64,000 nucleotides of DNA, taken from Tetragonia tetragonoides (Eukaryota; Streptophyta; Magnoliopsida; Caryophyllales; Aizoaceae). The notes under the pieces are model-generated. The model did no database searches. It saw nothing but the letters and a program-made list of their open reading frames with translations, and was not told the origin of the DNA. Positions within the stretch are counted from its first letter, which is position 1; each line of letters opens with the position of its first letter. Both the position numbers and the translations under genes were made by a program. Positions 1 to 11,500 of the stretch are shown here, piece by piece. Where the stretch lies: NCBI GenBank assembly GCA_038025085.1, contig CM076153.1:11129501-11193500 (forward strand). The letters are read 5' to 3'.

Positions 1-202
1 TCCTCTCTCTCCTAGTTTAATATTTGCATTTGATTCATCACCCCACTCTTGTACTACAGATAAGTCGTTCCGTTTCTAAACCTTATTTATTGCTGCTTTT
101 GGTTTAGTGGTATTTTTTTTTCTTATTCTGTTTGCTCAAATTTCAAAAAAGCCAAAAAGAAATGCCATAGTATCTTTATTACCAACAAAAGACCATTACA
201 CA
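1..202. other. left-edge flank, nothing recognised
   Basis: AT-rich sequence downstream of the minus-strand S-protein homologue gene, presumably its 3' untranslated region and flank. I see no coding feature or repeat here. Confidence 0.5.
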
Positions 203-691
203 CTACAGACTACTATTGAGCTGGCCTTTCTTATGGATTGGGGCCCAACTCAGCCAATCAAAACTCTTGTCGAATTTACCAGTAAACAAATTGTGGATGT
301 ATATACCATCCTCGCGTGCATACCAATTACATTCTTTGTAGTTACAGGTCATCCAAAATTCGTAATTACAGAAAAACACAACCACATTATTGCGATGGCC
401 CTTGGACCATTTCATGTCACATAAAAACATGGTCGTCTCCTGAATGTTTGATTTAAAGCTCCAATGTATTTCTTGTAAGACTCGAAGTGTATGTTCACCA
501 AGGTCGTCATCCTTTGATCTGCAATGAACGATCAACACCTTGTTGTTGGGCAACTCATTCATGACTTGAACTCGAAATTTCGGGTAACCGTTGACAAGAC
601 TAGCAGGAGTCATGCCTACTAATATAATTAGACTCAAAACAACTACTTGTTCCAATATTGACAACCCACAATGAAACTTCTCTGTAATCAT
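203..691 (-). CDS. S-protein homologue (plant self-incompatibility protein S1 family), secreted
   Basis: A single-exon ORF of 162 residues. Residues 13-34 are strongly hydrophobic and look like a signal peptide, so the mature protein would be small and secreted. The family pattern is clear: N-E-L at 45-47, the V-H-C-R-S-K-D-D-D-L-G block around 55-65, W77 and F79, T-T-M-F-L-C at 86-91, and F-W, C116, C121-N-W and E-D-G-I-Y near the C-terminus. Cysteines 57, 91, 108, 116 and 121 include those expected to form the disulphides of the beta-sandwich. Founder members are stigmatic self-incompatibility determinants of Papaver, but most plant genomes carry many SPH genes of unknown role, so no specific function is claimed. 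The intronless structure and length fit the family. The Met at 691 was chosen because it gives a complete signal peptide. The family is recognised by eye; expression is unknown. Confidence 0.8.
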   Translation of the reverse strand: MITEKFHCGLSILEQVVVLSLIILVGMTPASLVNGYPKFRVQVMNELPNNKVLIVHCRSKDDDLGEHTLRVLQEIHWSFKSNIQETTMFLCDMKWSKGHRNNVVVFFCNYEFWMTCNYKECNWYAREDGIYIHNLFTGKFDKSFDWLSWAPIHKKGQLNSSL

Positions 692-984
692 GATACTTCT
701 GAAACTCCAACATTTTTTAAGACGTGTATAAAGTATGTAGAAGGATAGAAAACAGAAAAACTAAAAATTTGTCGAAATATGTGTCATAAAATGAGCTATT
801 ACCTTGAAAGTTATTTCCTGAATAATAGTGCAGCCGACGATAAAGACCACTCTCCAGGCTAAAACAAATAATCCCCAAAGACGTGCAGTCGTCGTTCGAG
901 ACTTAAAAAGCAGATAATACAAATTGCCAAGACAAAGATGGAGGAAGAAAATTTTAGGATCAGAAATTTTTGTGTATATCTCAA
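692..984. other. upstream region of the S-protein homologue gene
   Basis: Non-coding DNA that should contain the minus-strand promoter. No unambiguous TATA element or other regulatory motif was identified. Confidence 0.4.
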
Positions 985-2640
985 ACCCCTTTAGATCAAA
1001 TCAATATAAAGAAGGGGAAGAGTGTAACGTTTTTGAAAACTGAAAGATCTTTTTGCAATAAAACAGGAGTAAATCAAGGTAGAAAGGTTTTTGGGTGTGT
1101 TTTCTTTTTTACTGAATTGGAGTGAATTGAAATGAATAGTAATCTAAGAGAGAAAAAGTAGATCACATCACATCACTGAATTGAACTGAACTTATTACTG
1201 AGTAAGTGGAAAAAAAAAACACACCATTTGTAATGTTTAAAAAGGTAATGAATCAATTAAAAAAAAATTACAACAATAAAATCTCTAACCGAATTGGGCC
1301 AAATCAACATAAAAAGAAGGAAAATGCCATAAGGTTTTGAAAATCAAAAGATCTTTTGCAATAATACAAGAGTAATTTAAGGTAGAAACGGTTTTGTAAA
1401 CCCTAAAAAAAAGATAATGAATCAATTGAAAACAAATCTGGCAATAAAAACCTTTTCAATGACAAAACGGATACCGAAAAGGTACATAAAAATTATGGAG
1501 GGCAAAAGACCAACCCGCACTCGTGCCCGTCTCGTTGGGCTAGTCAAGTCCTTTCCTCAAAACCCATCGTTATGACTTCAAGGGTATGCTTGAAAATTGG
1601 AATGAGGTTAATATATTAAGAGGGTAATAGAACATATTAAAGGGTAAAATAGAAAGAGTGGAGGAGAGATAAAAAAGGGAAAAATGAGGCTAGTTATTAA
1701 CCTAGGGGGAGGGTAGTATACCCCCAAATGAGAATAACTATTACGACCCTCATTCTCACTCCACCACCCAAAATCTAACACTCACCAGCACCACTACCCA
1801 TATTAAAGGGTAAAATAGAAATATGGGGTGATTGGTGTGGTACAACTTGGTGAAGCAGAGAGAAAGAATGCAGGAATGGGGGTAATTGTTAACCTCGGGG
1901 AGGGTGCTTAATTATTACAACCCCCCATCAAATGGGAATAACTATTACCCTCCTCATTTCACCACCCAAAATCTAACACCCACTACTACATCACTCTCTT
2001 ATATTACTCATCTATCTTCTTTTGTTACCCCCTTTAAAGGCCTTAATACATTAACTTATCATTCCAAGCATGTCCCAAATATTAGAAAATACACAATTAG
2101 ACACTTGATATATATCATCATCAATATATCAAATGTTTTCAATTGTCATTCAAATATTTATGGAATACGATTGTCATCATGTATGGTAATTATATATTTA
2201 GAGATTATGTACCAAATATATTAATTTTTCTTGTTGACATACATGAACTGTTTGATTTTTTTCTTAGGGGACGTACATAACCATATAATTGGATACTATT
2301 TCCATTTTTTTTTAAAAATCTATATTAGCCTTTTGGACCAAATCAATATAGCGAAGGAAAAGGATATCACATATTGAAAATCGAAAGATCTCTTGCAATA
2401 TATAGGAGTAAATCAAGATAGAAAAATGTGTAAAAAGATATGAATCAAGTAATGAAAGATTCACGTCATAAAATCGTTTCAATGACAAAACAGATACAGA
2501 AGATGTCCAAAAATAAGTGAACGGGGCAAATTAGAAGATCGTCGGACCCGTACCTGGCGTAACCTAGGCTTCGCACGCACATGGATGGACTATCTCAGTC
2601 CTTCCCTAAAAAGCTCATTGTTATTACTTCATGTTAGGGC
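985..2640. repeat. diverged segment repeated three times, interrupted by a MITE-like element
   Basis: Three related stretches lie in direct orientation at about 985-1092, 1298-1580 and 2325-2640. Shared landmarks are an 'aaatcaa(c/t)ata' motif, then 'gaaa(a/c)tgaaagatct' or a close variant, then a 'gcaata...caggag/aagagtaa' block. Copies two and three also share 'tttcaatgacaaaac' and a tail ending in 'ttatgacttca' or 'ttattacttca'. The first copy lies just upstream of the S-protein homologue gene, so these could be upstream regions left by old tandem duplication of that gene. That origin is inference; no further coding copy is visible here. Confidence 0.6.
1582..2076. mobile_element. MITE-like element with imperfect terminal inverted repeats
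   Basis: The left end (GGGTATGCTTG...GGAATG, then '...taatatattaa') is matched in inverted orientation by the right end (CATTCC-AAGCATG-TCCC, preceded by '...ttaatacattaa'). The interior is non-coding and has a direct duplication of roughly 190 bp: two blocks each run from a 'ttaacct(a/c)gggg' motif to 'accacccaaaatctaaca'. It sits between the second and third copies of the surrounding repeat. I could not define a clean target-site duplication, so the superfamily is open. Confidence 0.5.
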
Positions 2641-5219
2641 AGAACCAGAAAATAATTATTAGGGAAGCGGCTTTAATATGTTAGTAGTTTACGTACTATA
2701 AAAAATCTCCTTCATGCCATTTTTCTCGAACTTATGTATTATCACGCATTTAATTTAGATGACGAGTTGAGTCACATATCAAATTTCATTTTTTTATCTT
2801 AATTTCAAATATGTATGACACATGTGGCAACATTCCAATTGTGGGACGGCTTTACATATATTTACAACAATAAACGAAAATGAAAATGAAAATAAAAACT
2901 GCATCAAAATTCTTTGTTAAGATCACATAGATAGTGTTCGTTTATAACACATCTTGGTAGATATTTGTTTGGTTTCAGTGTTAAAAGATTCCGTGAATTA
3001 CCTAGGCAGAAGAATAAATGATGGAAAAAAATATTCTCTTGGCGGTGTACATGAATTCCCCACGGTTCATTTGTTCAATGGATTCTTATCAATCGATAAA
3101 CTGATGGCAATCACTTAATTAGGTAAGTTGTGTGGTGGTACAGTATTCACATATGTGTTTAGTCATTAATTCGCTCTGAAAATATCTTCATAACGATGTT
3201 GATTACGTGCTAATTACTTAAGGTCCGTTCTTTTCATACTTGACAAAATTTGAACTGAAGTGAATTATTAAAAAAAAAAAAATCAACAAAAAAGAAAATT
3301 AAATTAAATTAATTTTTTTGTTTGAAAAGTAAGATAACCTCCAACTTTGTTGAAAATAAAACTTAAATCCAAATTATTAATGAGAACAAGTGAAAGATGT
3401 GTCACTACTCACTACACTACCCAGCTCAAACTCAAATAATAAAATATTATGTAAGTAATTTTTCGCACCCCAAAAATATTATCTAAGTACATTTGAAGTA
3501 CAAGTTAAAGTATTACATAAGGCACTATTGGTAAGGAGCATGCATTCAAGAACACTTGTTGCTAGGAATCTCCTTTTTCCAAGGACAATCATAGACCAAT
3601 ATTAAAAGCATTGGTCCATAGCAAAATAGTGTACATAGAATCATTGATGCACTAGAAATCATAGTAGTCAATAATACACATTTATCTTTGTTTTTTTAAA
3701 AAAAATACTCATTTATCTTTTGGGCATCTATTTGCTTACTTTGCTCCATCTATACTTCGGCTTCCACTTCAAATTATACTTCCATATCCAAATCTCTTTG
3801 TGGCCTTTTATTATATGCTTGAGAGAAGGGCCTGCCTAGGGCAGATAAAACTCAATCAATTATACAAAAATAATATATCAGATATCAGTACTACGTAATC
3901 TACGTTATCCGCAAAATGATAAATTATTAGCTTACATTTGAGTGTAGACAATTTATTACTCTCTAACACACTTTTCAAGATAACTAAAGAGGAAACAAAG
4001 GTGCTTGATCGACATACCCGCATTTGAATAGCGCTAAAAAATTTGAATTATTTAGCGAAATAATAATAATCCGATGTTCCGAACCACTAATTATGTGTGC
4101 GTTATTCTAATCATAGGAAAATAGAAAATTCATGCAAGTACAACTTAACATAAATTGATATCTCCTCTTTTGAAAAAAGATTCTAAATTGAAATAATCTT
4201 CTATTAGTAATTTCCTACCGAGATTAAAGTATATCTTGCCCTTAATTACCCTGACTAATTTATGATATATAATCAATCAATTAGATAAAGCCTAAATGCG
4301 ATATTACTTCCTATTCCAATTACTACCTCCACCAGTAACTTTGTGAGGACAAAGAAGGAAGCAAAGCAAATTGTACGGCTGAACAAAACGCGAGCAAATC
4401 AATAAGCATTTGACACGTATTCCACTATAGATACGAGACCACCTAACTGACTAACCGTACCCATTGCCAAATTGTGGCACTATGCCGCAGACTCTTCCTC
4501 TTTCCTACTTGCGCCTTCCGTCGCGTGACGTCTACTCTCCATTTCTGTAGATTTTCTCTTTTTCATGGTAGGACGTAGTGACTTTTGTAAAAAACTAGTG
4601 TACATGTGAACAAGAAGTCATCCTTTTATCTACATACACTTAATCTTGAAATAATATTTATTGTGTTTAATTTAGTTTGTTCTTAAAAAGAAAAATATGG
4701 TATAATGACTCAATCATACAAAAGCCTTTAGCATTATAATTGATAAACACATGAAAACAGTACAAAAACAACTCATGGAGCAACATGCTCATGAGGAAAT
4801 GGTAGTCAACCTAGCTCATTTTCTTATGAAAAATCAGCTTTATGAGAGCATAAAAAGTATCATTTCGTACCATTTTTTATTTAAAGGTACCACTTTTTAT
4901 CATGAATATTACTTTTTTTTTATTTACTCATAATCACTTTTTAACTGCCGCATACATAAAACACTTTTTAGTTGCGATTCATTTTGAATTTTAGTCGATC
5001 ACATTTTATTAATAATAGGATTACTACTACAGTATACTAGTAAAATTCACTTTGCCTCAAATTCTTTGATAAATAAATCCCAATAAAAACACATTTATGC
5101 AATTACACTACACGTGTTTGAAGAGAGAGTGCGTAAGACCCAATGGGGAAATGATAGAGCCCAAAAAGCGCAAGAAATGCGGGTCCCATCCAAAGACCCC
5201 TAAAAAAATCACTCGTTGG
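2641..5219. other. intergenic DNA upstream of the H+-ATPase gene
   Basis: About 2.6 kb of AT-rich sequence with homopolymer tracts. No supported ORF, tRNA or clear transposon end was seen. The distal promoter of the proton pump gene must lie in its right-hand part. Confidence 0.5.
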
Positions 5220-5227
5220 TATAAATA
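5220..5227 (+). promoter_or_regulatory. TATA box of the H+-ATPase gene
   Basis: The string TATAAATA lies 283 bp upstream of the start codon and is followed by a GA-rich leader, which suits a plant core promoter. Transcription would start about 30 bp downstream, giving a 5' leader of roughly 250 nt. The position is inferred from sequence only. Confidence 0.55.
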
Positions 5228-5358
5228 TCGACGCACAGCACACAAAACCATCTTCATTGCAAAAATATATTCCACTACTAGTAGTGTCAAGAGAGAGAGA
5301 GAGAAAATTCTTCTTAATTTGCTGAGCTTCTTTCTTAATTTGCTTAATTCTTCTTCTC

Positions 5359-5391
5359 ATGGTTCCGATTACGGTTTCAGATCATTTCTAG
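5359..5391 (+). promoter_or_regulatory. upstream ORF in the H+-ATPase leader
   Basis: A 10-codon ORF (MVPITVSDHF, stop TAG) lies in the presumed 5' leader, 111 nt before the pump start codon. It appears to be the only ATG between the TATA box region and the main start. Upstream ORFs that affect translation are established for some plant plasma-membrane H+-ATPase genes (Nicotiana pma1 and pma3), so translational control by leaky scanning or reinitiation is plausible. Confidence 0.55.
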
Positions 5392-5502
5392 GGTTTAATT
5401 AGTTTCTTAATTAGGTTTCGTTATTTCTCTAAATAATACTCACTGAGTTGCCGGAAAACGAGTTGACTCAGTGAGTCGGAGATTTTTTCCGAACCGGTGA
5501 AT

Positions 5503-8500
5503 ATGGCCGGCGTTAAAACTCTCGAGGAGATCAAAAACGAGAATGTTGATCTGGTATCTTTTTCTCTCTCTCTACTGTGACTGTTACTATATTACTCCGA
5601 ATGAGTATTATTTTCTTTCATTATTCTTGGTACGCCGAAATATTATTTGTCGTATGATTTTCTAGGTTATGTTGTTCTTGTTGTTGTGTTTGCGTGTGAG
5701 GTGTGATATATAACCTGTACTATAGTTCATTTTTTATGTTTGATCCACAATTCGTAAATATTTTGGTTTGCCTAAATGTTCTTATTCTTGAAGATTAAGA
5801 ACAAATAAGTATATTTATAATAGTGGTATTGATTGCTTTTGTTAAAATACTGCGTTGATTTTTTTTTGTAAGGTGCAAAAAAGATTTTGCGACGATTTAG
5901 GAGTACTTGATGAATTGTGTTTTGGTACCTTTTTTGGTGGGAGATTTTAGGTACTTTTCAATGGGTGTTTGTTGGTAAATTTTGTAGCTAGTGTTATCGT
6001 AAATTCGTAGTACACATCACATGTCATCAAAAATATAAAAAAAATACAAAAATATATGAGTCGTTCGTGAGGCACCTCTAACAAAAATACTGACGATGTC
6101 TTTGTTTATAAAGATGTTGAGGCGGCTATAAGAGACCCATTAAACAAAAACTTGTAGTACTATGGCCGATAATTAATTACGCGAGGAAATTGCTGATAAA
6201 GAGTACTGTTTAGCTAAATCTAGTCTCGTCCAATGAGTTATAAGTCGGGTCACTTCGAGTTTGAGTCGGGTCGGTTACGGATTGATTTTTGGGTCGAATC
6301 CACTTTTTAGTTCATTTTATTAGGTGTAAACGAGTTTGGGTGGAAATTTTTTTATCAAAACCCTAAAAAAAGGGCCAGGTCAAGTTTAGATCATCTTCTT
6401 ACAGCTCTAGCTAGCTGAATCAGAGATTAGAATTTTCTTAGCGTATTGTTTATTTATGGTTATATACTTATATTGGAGCAAAGTTTTATTGTTTATAAGA
6501 GGAATAAAGTGGGAAGGCCCCTCCTTTTAGATTTTCGGAAGGAATGTCCTACGCGCTTTCACTGGCGCGTGTCCTTTCTTATGCACCTACGTTTACATAT
6601 TCATTCCATTAAAACCTTAAAAAACAAAAGTCATCTTTTAATTTTTAAGCTGTCTTAAAATACTAAGTACTAGTGTAATACCCCCTATTTAACTATAATA
6701 GAACGTCTAAGAAAAGTGGCGTATATACAATTTGTCTATAACAATGATTTGGGATCGAGTTTCATTACCCTCAAATAAATAAAAGGAAAAAAAAATAACG
6801 AAATGTCTAGTATTATGCCTATGTCTTATTTTTTTCGATAGAAATATTATACCAGGCCATATGTTGTTATTTACTCATTTAAAAATAAGTTTACAAGTCT
6901 AAGGATATTTTTGTCAATATATAACAAATTCTTAATTTTGAGTGAGTAGTGTCACAATTAGTCAAGGAATTAAGGATAGTCTTATATTTAGAGATGAGTC
7001 TTATACTACTATTAGGTGCCCATTAGAATAGAGGCACCTAACCATTTGCTTAAATTTGATAGGGGATCTTTCTCGTTTTTATTCTTCTCTTTGGTCTTAA
7101 TTTTGTCACTTTTACTATTTTGAAATGTTTAGAATAAATTGTTACATTTTTTTTGAAAAAATAAAGTAATATGTTGTACATGTAGTTAAAGAATTAACAA
7201 GCTAAGTTTTTAAATTTGAAGGTGACTGCAAATTCTGGATGGAGGAAGAAGAAAAACTGATAGTGATCTAAAACAGAATGAAAATAGTCTTTTATTTTTA
7301 AAATGACTAAATTTTCTTTCCCTTTTTCATTTATTTGTGCTAAGGCTACAAGGATACAGATACTGAGATCATAAAATCATTCTCTTGCCTTTAAAAGAGC
7401 ATCAAAGAATAAGTACACTACTTTTTTTTTGAGAGGAAAATAAGTATACAGTACTACTTTATACGAGTGGTTGCTATAAAGTGAAGTGTCTCGTCTGATA
7501 ATTGATAAAAAGATAAGATACCATACCACAAAAATGAAACCCGACTCTCTTTTTTTGTCAACTATTGAAAAACATATCGAACCATAGTAGGTAATTCTGA
7601 GTTGTGGAATTTGGTCATTGGTACATGAATTCCTGTAAGAAAGTCTAGGCTTCTAAACATCAATTCGTGATAATATATTAGGAGTTTAGGACTATCAATG
7701 TTCATTGTTATGTTTGGATCCAATACAATTAAGAATTTGCACTGGCTGACAATTTAACAACTTGTAAGCATAGAAAAGAGATGGCTTAGTCTCTGCATCT
7801 GGATTTTGCTATTTGCAAATTGAAATTTTTGTTAAACAAACCGAAACAAAATGATGAATGTGTGTAAATTAATATTTATTTATTTTTCTATAAATTTGGA
7901 GTCCAACCCCAAACGGAATTTACTTGGTTTTGTTTGAAACTTATTCAGGCAATCCGAAAATCACTTTCACTAGAAATGGAGCAGTTTTTGTTTCCACTCT
8001 CTGTTTGATGGCATACCATAGCATTTGAACTTCTTTTTTTCTTTTCCATGATTGGTTTGCTTTGGAATTTGGCCAATTCATTTGCCAAGAGGACTTTTCT
8101 TTCATACATGTTGTTTATATATTTTCAATCAAAACAAAAATGGAAACAAAAATTGCTCTTATTGTTGGCCAATTCCGAAGTCAACGGGAAGTGGTGTCCT
8201 TCATGATGCATGCCCATGGGGGGGGGGTTTGAGAGGTTGGAGAAGAGCATAATTGAATGAGTGGAAAGTGGGAAATGTATCAGTCAAGAAGTTGGCAGCC
8301 TCTTCGTATCTGTTTGAAAAATCAGACCAGCAAAGCGCTAGCAAGCTGATATCATATTTCTTTATCATCATGCACAATGTGAAAACTAATAGTTTACTAT
8401 GTAATGTTTGCACAGTACCCTTTTCATAGAAATATTTTTGGGAAACACAATAAATTTTGGAGGAGGAGCAATTTTCTGGTGTTGCTAGTCCTTAAACTTA

Positions 8501-11500
8501 GGGGGCATTGGCAATTCATGTTGGTGAAAAATGAGTTAAAAATGGGATAATCCCATTGGCTACAATACGCAAAGTTATACTCCAATATATTATCACCAGT
8601 GTAATGGTAACACTTAACATTTAGCTCAAAATTTTGCATCTTCTTTTTCATGCAGTTCATAAAGGTTATGCTATTGTTTTTGAGTATGGCTTGCATCCCT
8701 GTTCAGTATTCAGAACATATATGGGACTGTTATATATGCAATGACATCAAGCTGTTTGGTTGTTAAACAAATTAAGCTGCCTGTTTCAATTAAAAAAAGA
8801 AAGCAATGATCAAAATTGGTTATCTGAAATAAATGCTGTGTTGGTTATTTTGAAGCCCTACCCTGGTCCCCTTCTTAAAATGATGAAAGCTTCTTCTCGT
8901 AGTTGTTCAATTTGCATTATATCAGACAGTAACTCATGAGGTAGTAGAGTTCTTTTCACTTTTCCACCCATACTCTGTCTAGTCTGTTGGTGGTGATTGA
9001 CCAAGGTTTCAAATATCCTGATTTCCAGGAGAAAGTCCCTATAGAGGAAGTGTTTGAGTCGCTGAGTTGTTCAAGAGAAGGTCTCTCATCAGACGAAGGA
9101 GCCAGCCGTCTTCAGCTATTTGGCCCCAACCAACTAGAAGAGAAAAAGGTCGAGTTTGGCTATAATCATGGTCTATGAAGAAATTTCAATTTTTCATTTA
9201 CGTTTTTTATGTGACGGTTTTATGTGACAACATCTGATATTTTTTTTCTGACATGGAATCAACAGGAGAGCAAATTTTTGAAGTTTCTGGGCTTTATGTG
9301 GAATCCTTTATCATGGGTAATGGAAGCAGCTGCTTTAATGGCTATTGTCTTGGCAAATGGTGATCATAAACCTCCAGACTGGCAGGACTTTGTGGGTATC
9401 ATGGTTCTGCTAGTGATAAACTCTACAATCAGTTTCATAGAAGAGAACAATGCTGGGAATGCAGCAGCAGCGCTTATGGCTAACCTTGCTCCTAAAACCA
9501 AGGTAAGAAAGAATTGATAATTGAATGTCCTAATGTGGCCACTAAGTAATTTATAAATCGTGCGAACTCTTTGATGTAGGTTCTTCGAGATGGGCGATGG
9601 GGTGAGCAGGAGGCTTCAATACTAGTCCCAGGAGACATAATCAGCATCAAGTTAGGAGATATAGTCCCTGCTGATGCTCGTCTTCTTGAGGGTGATCCTT
9701 TGAAAATTGATCAGTCTGCTCTTACTGGTGAATCTATGCCTGTCACTAAGAATCCTGGAGAGGAGGTTTTCTCTGGTTCAACCTGTAAACAAGGTGAATT
9801 GGAAGCAGTTGTCATTGCTACCGGTGTTCACACCTTCTTTGGTAAGGCTGCACATCTCGTTGACAGCACTAACCAGGTTGGACACTTCCAGAAGGTGCTC
9901 ACTGCCATTGGTAACTTCTGCATTTGCTCAATTGCTGTGGGAATGTTGATCGAAATAATAGTCATGTACCCAATTCAGCACCGCAAGTACCGAGATGGAA
10001 TTGACAATTTATTAGTTCTATTAATCGGTGGAATCCCAATTGCTATGCCCACTGTGCTGTCTGTTACTATGGCTATTGGTTCGCACAGGCTGTCCCAGCA
10101 GGGTGCCATCACCAAGAGAATGACAGCCATTGAGGAAATGGCAGGCATGGACGTACTTTGTAGTGACAAGACAGGGACATTAACTTTAAACAAGCTAACT
10201 GTTGATAGAAATCTGGTCGAAGTCTTTGCAAAGGGAGTGGAAAAAGATTATGTGATACTGCTTGCAGCTAGGGCTTCGAGGATGGAAAATCAGGATGCAA
10301 TTGATGCTGCTATCGTAGGAATGCTTGCAGACCCAAAGGAGGTACAATCACTGCCCCAGCAAAAAGAATAGTCATTGAAATGTCTGCTTGAAAGCATTAT
10401 CAATTATGCTCTAAGTTATTGTTGTACAATTGTTAGGCACGCGCTGGGATAAGAGAGGTTCATTTTCTTCCATTCAATCCTGTCGATAAGAGGACTGCTT
10501 TGACTTATATTGATGATAGCGGAAATTGGCATCGAGCAAGCAAAGGAGCCCCTGAGCAGGTAAATTTCTCACTCTATGGCAAGGCATGAAATAGAAGAAG
10601 ATAAGTACTGATGTCATATGAATCCTTATTTGCACAGATTCTTGAACTCTGCCACTGCAAGGATGATGTCAAGAAGAGGGCTCATGGAGTTATTGAGAAG
10701 TTTGCAGATCGTGGGCTTAGATCTCTAGCTGTTGCGAGACAGGTTTGTGCATTCGGCCTTGTTATCAGAAGCTATTCGAATTATGAGTCAATGAAGGATT
10801 TGGATCTGTAATTTTGAAATCTCTTTTTGCAGGAAGTGCCAGAAAAAACAAAAGAGAGTCCTGGAGCTCCATGGCAGTTTGTAGGTCTATTGCCCTTGTT
10901 TGATCCTCCCAGGCACGATAGTGCTGAAACAATTAAGAGAGCTCTGAACCTTGGTGTGAATGTAAAGATGATAACAGGTAGTGCTAAGGTTGCAAAAAAT
11001 ATATATTGTTGTTTACTATTTTCATTTAAAAGACTTATTCATTGCATGTTGGTTTCTCAATCCTCAGGGGATCAGCTTGCCATTGGCAAGGAAACTGGAC
11101 GGCGACTTGGAATGGGGACCAATATGTACCCCTCATCTTCATTGCTTGGACAAGATAAGGACTCAAATGTAGCAGGTCTCCCTGTTGATGAGTTAATTGA
11201 GAAGGCCGATGGATTTGCTGGAGTGTTTCCTGGTATGTCGTAGCTTTACACTACATAATTTATGTAATTGGAAACTTCTGATAACATGGTCATGTGTAGA
11301 TTTCTTGAATTGTTCTAGCCATCTCTCTTTCCCGGGTAAAGAGATTATCTGCTCAAGTATTCTGAACATGGTGGTAGCTTTTTGAGAATTGTTTTGGGGA
11401 AAAGGGGTGACTTTTAATAAATTGAAACCAATTTGATGCTGCTTTATGAGAATGGTGCATTAGTCATGATTTTTTTTTATCTTTTTTTATTATGTTTTTT

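Noticed and set aside
6674..6690. 'tgtaatacccc' resembling the LTR start seen at 58361
   Set aside because: Similarity ends after about a dozen bases and there is no matching LTR end in the pump intron.
9975..10193. Minus-strand ORF inside pump exon 4
   Set aside because: An antisense shadow of a strongly conserved coding exon.
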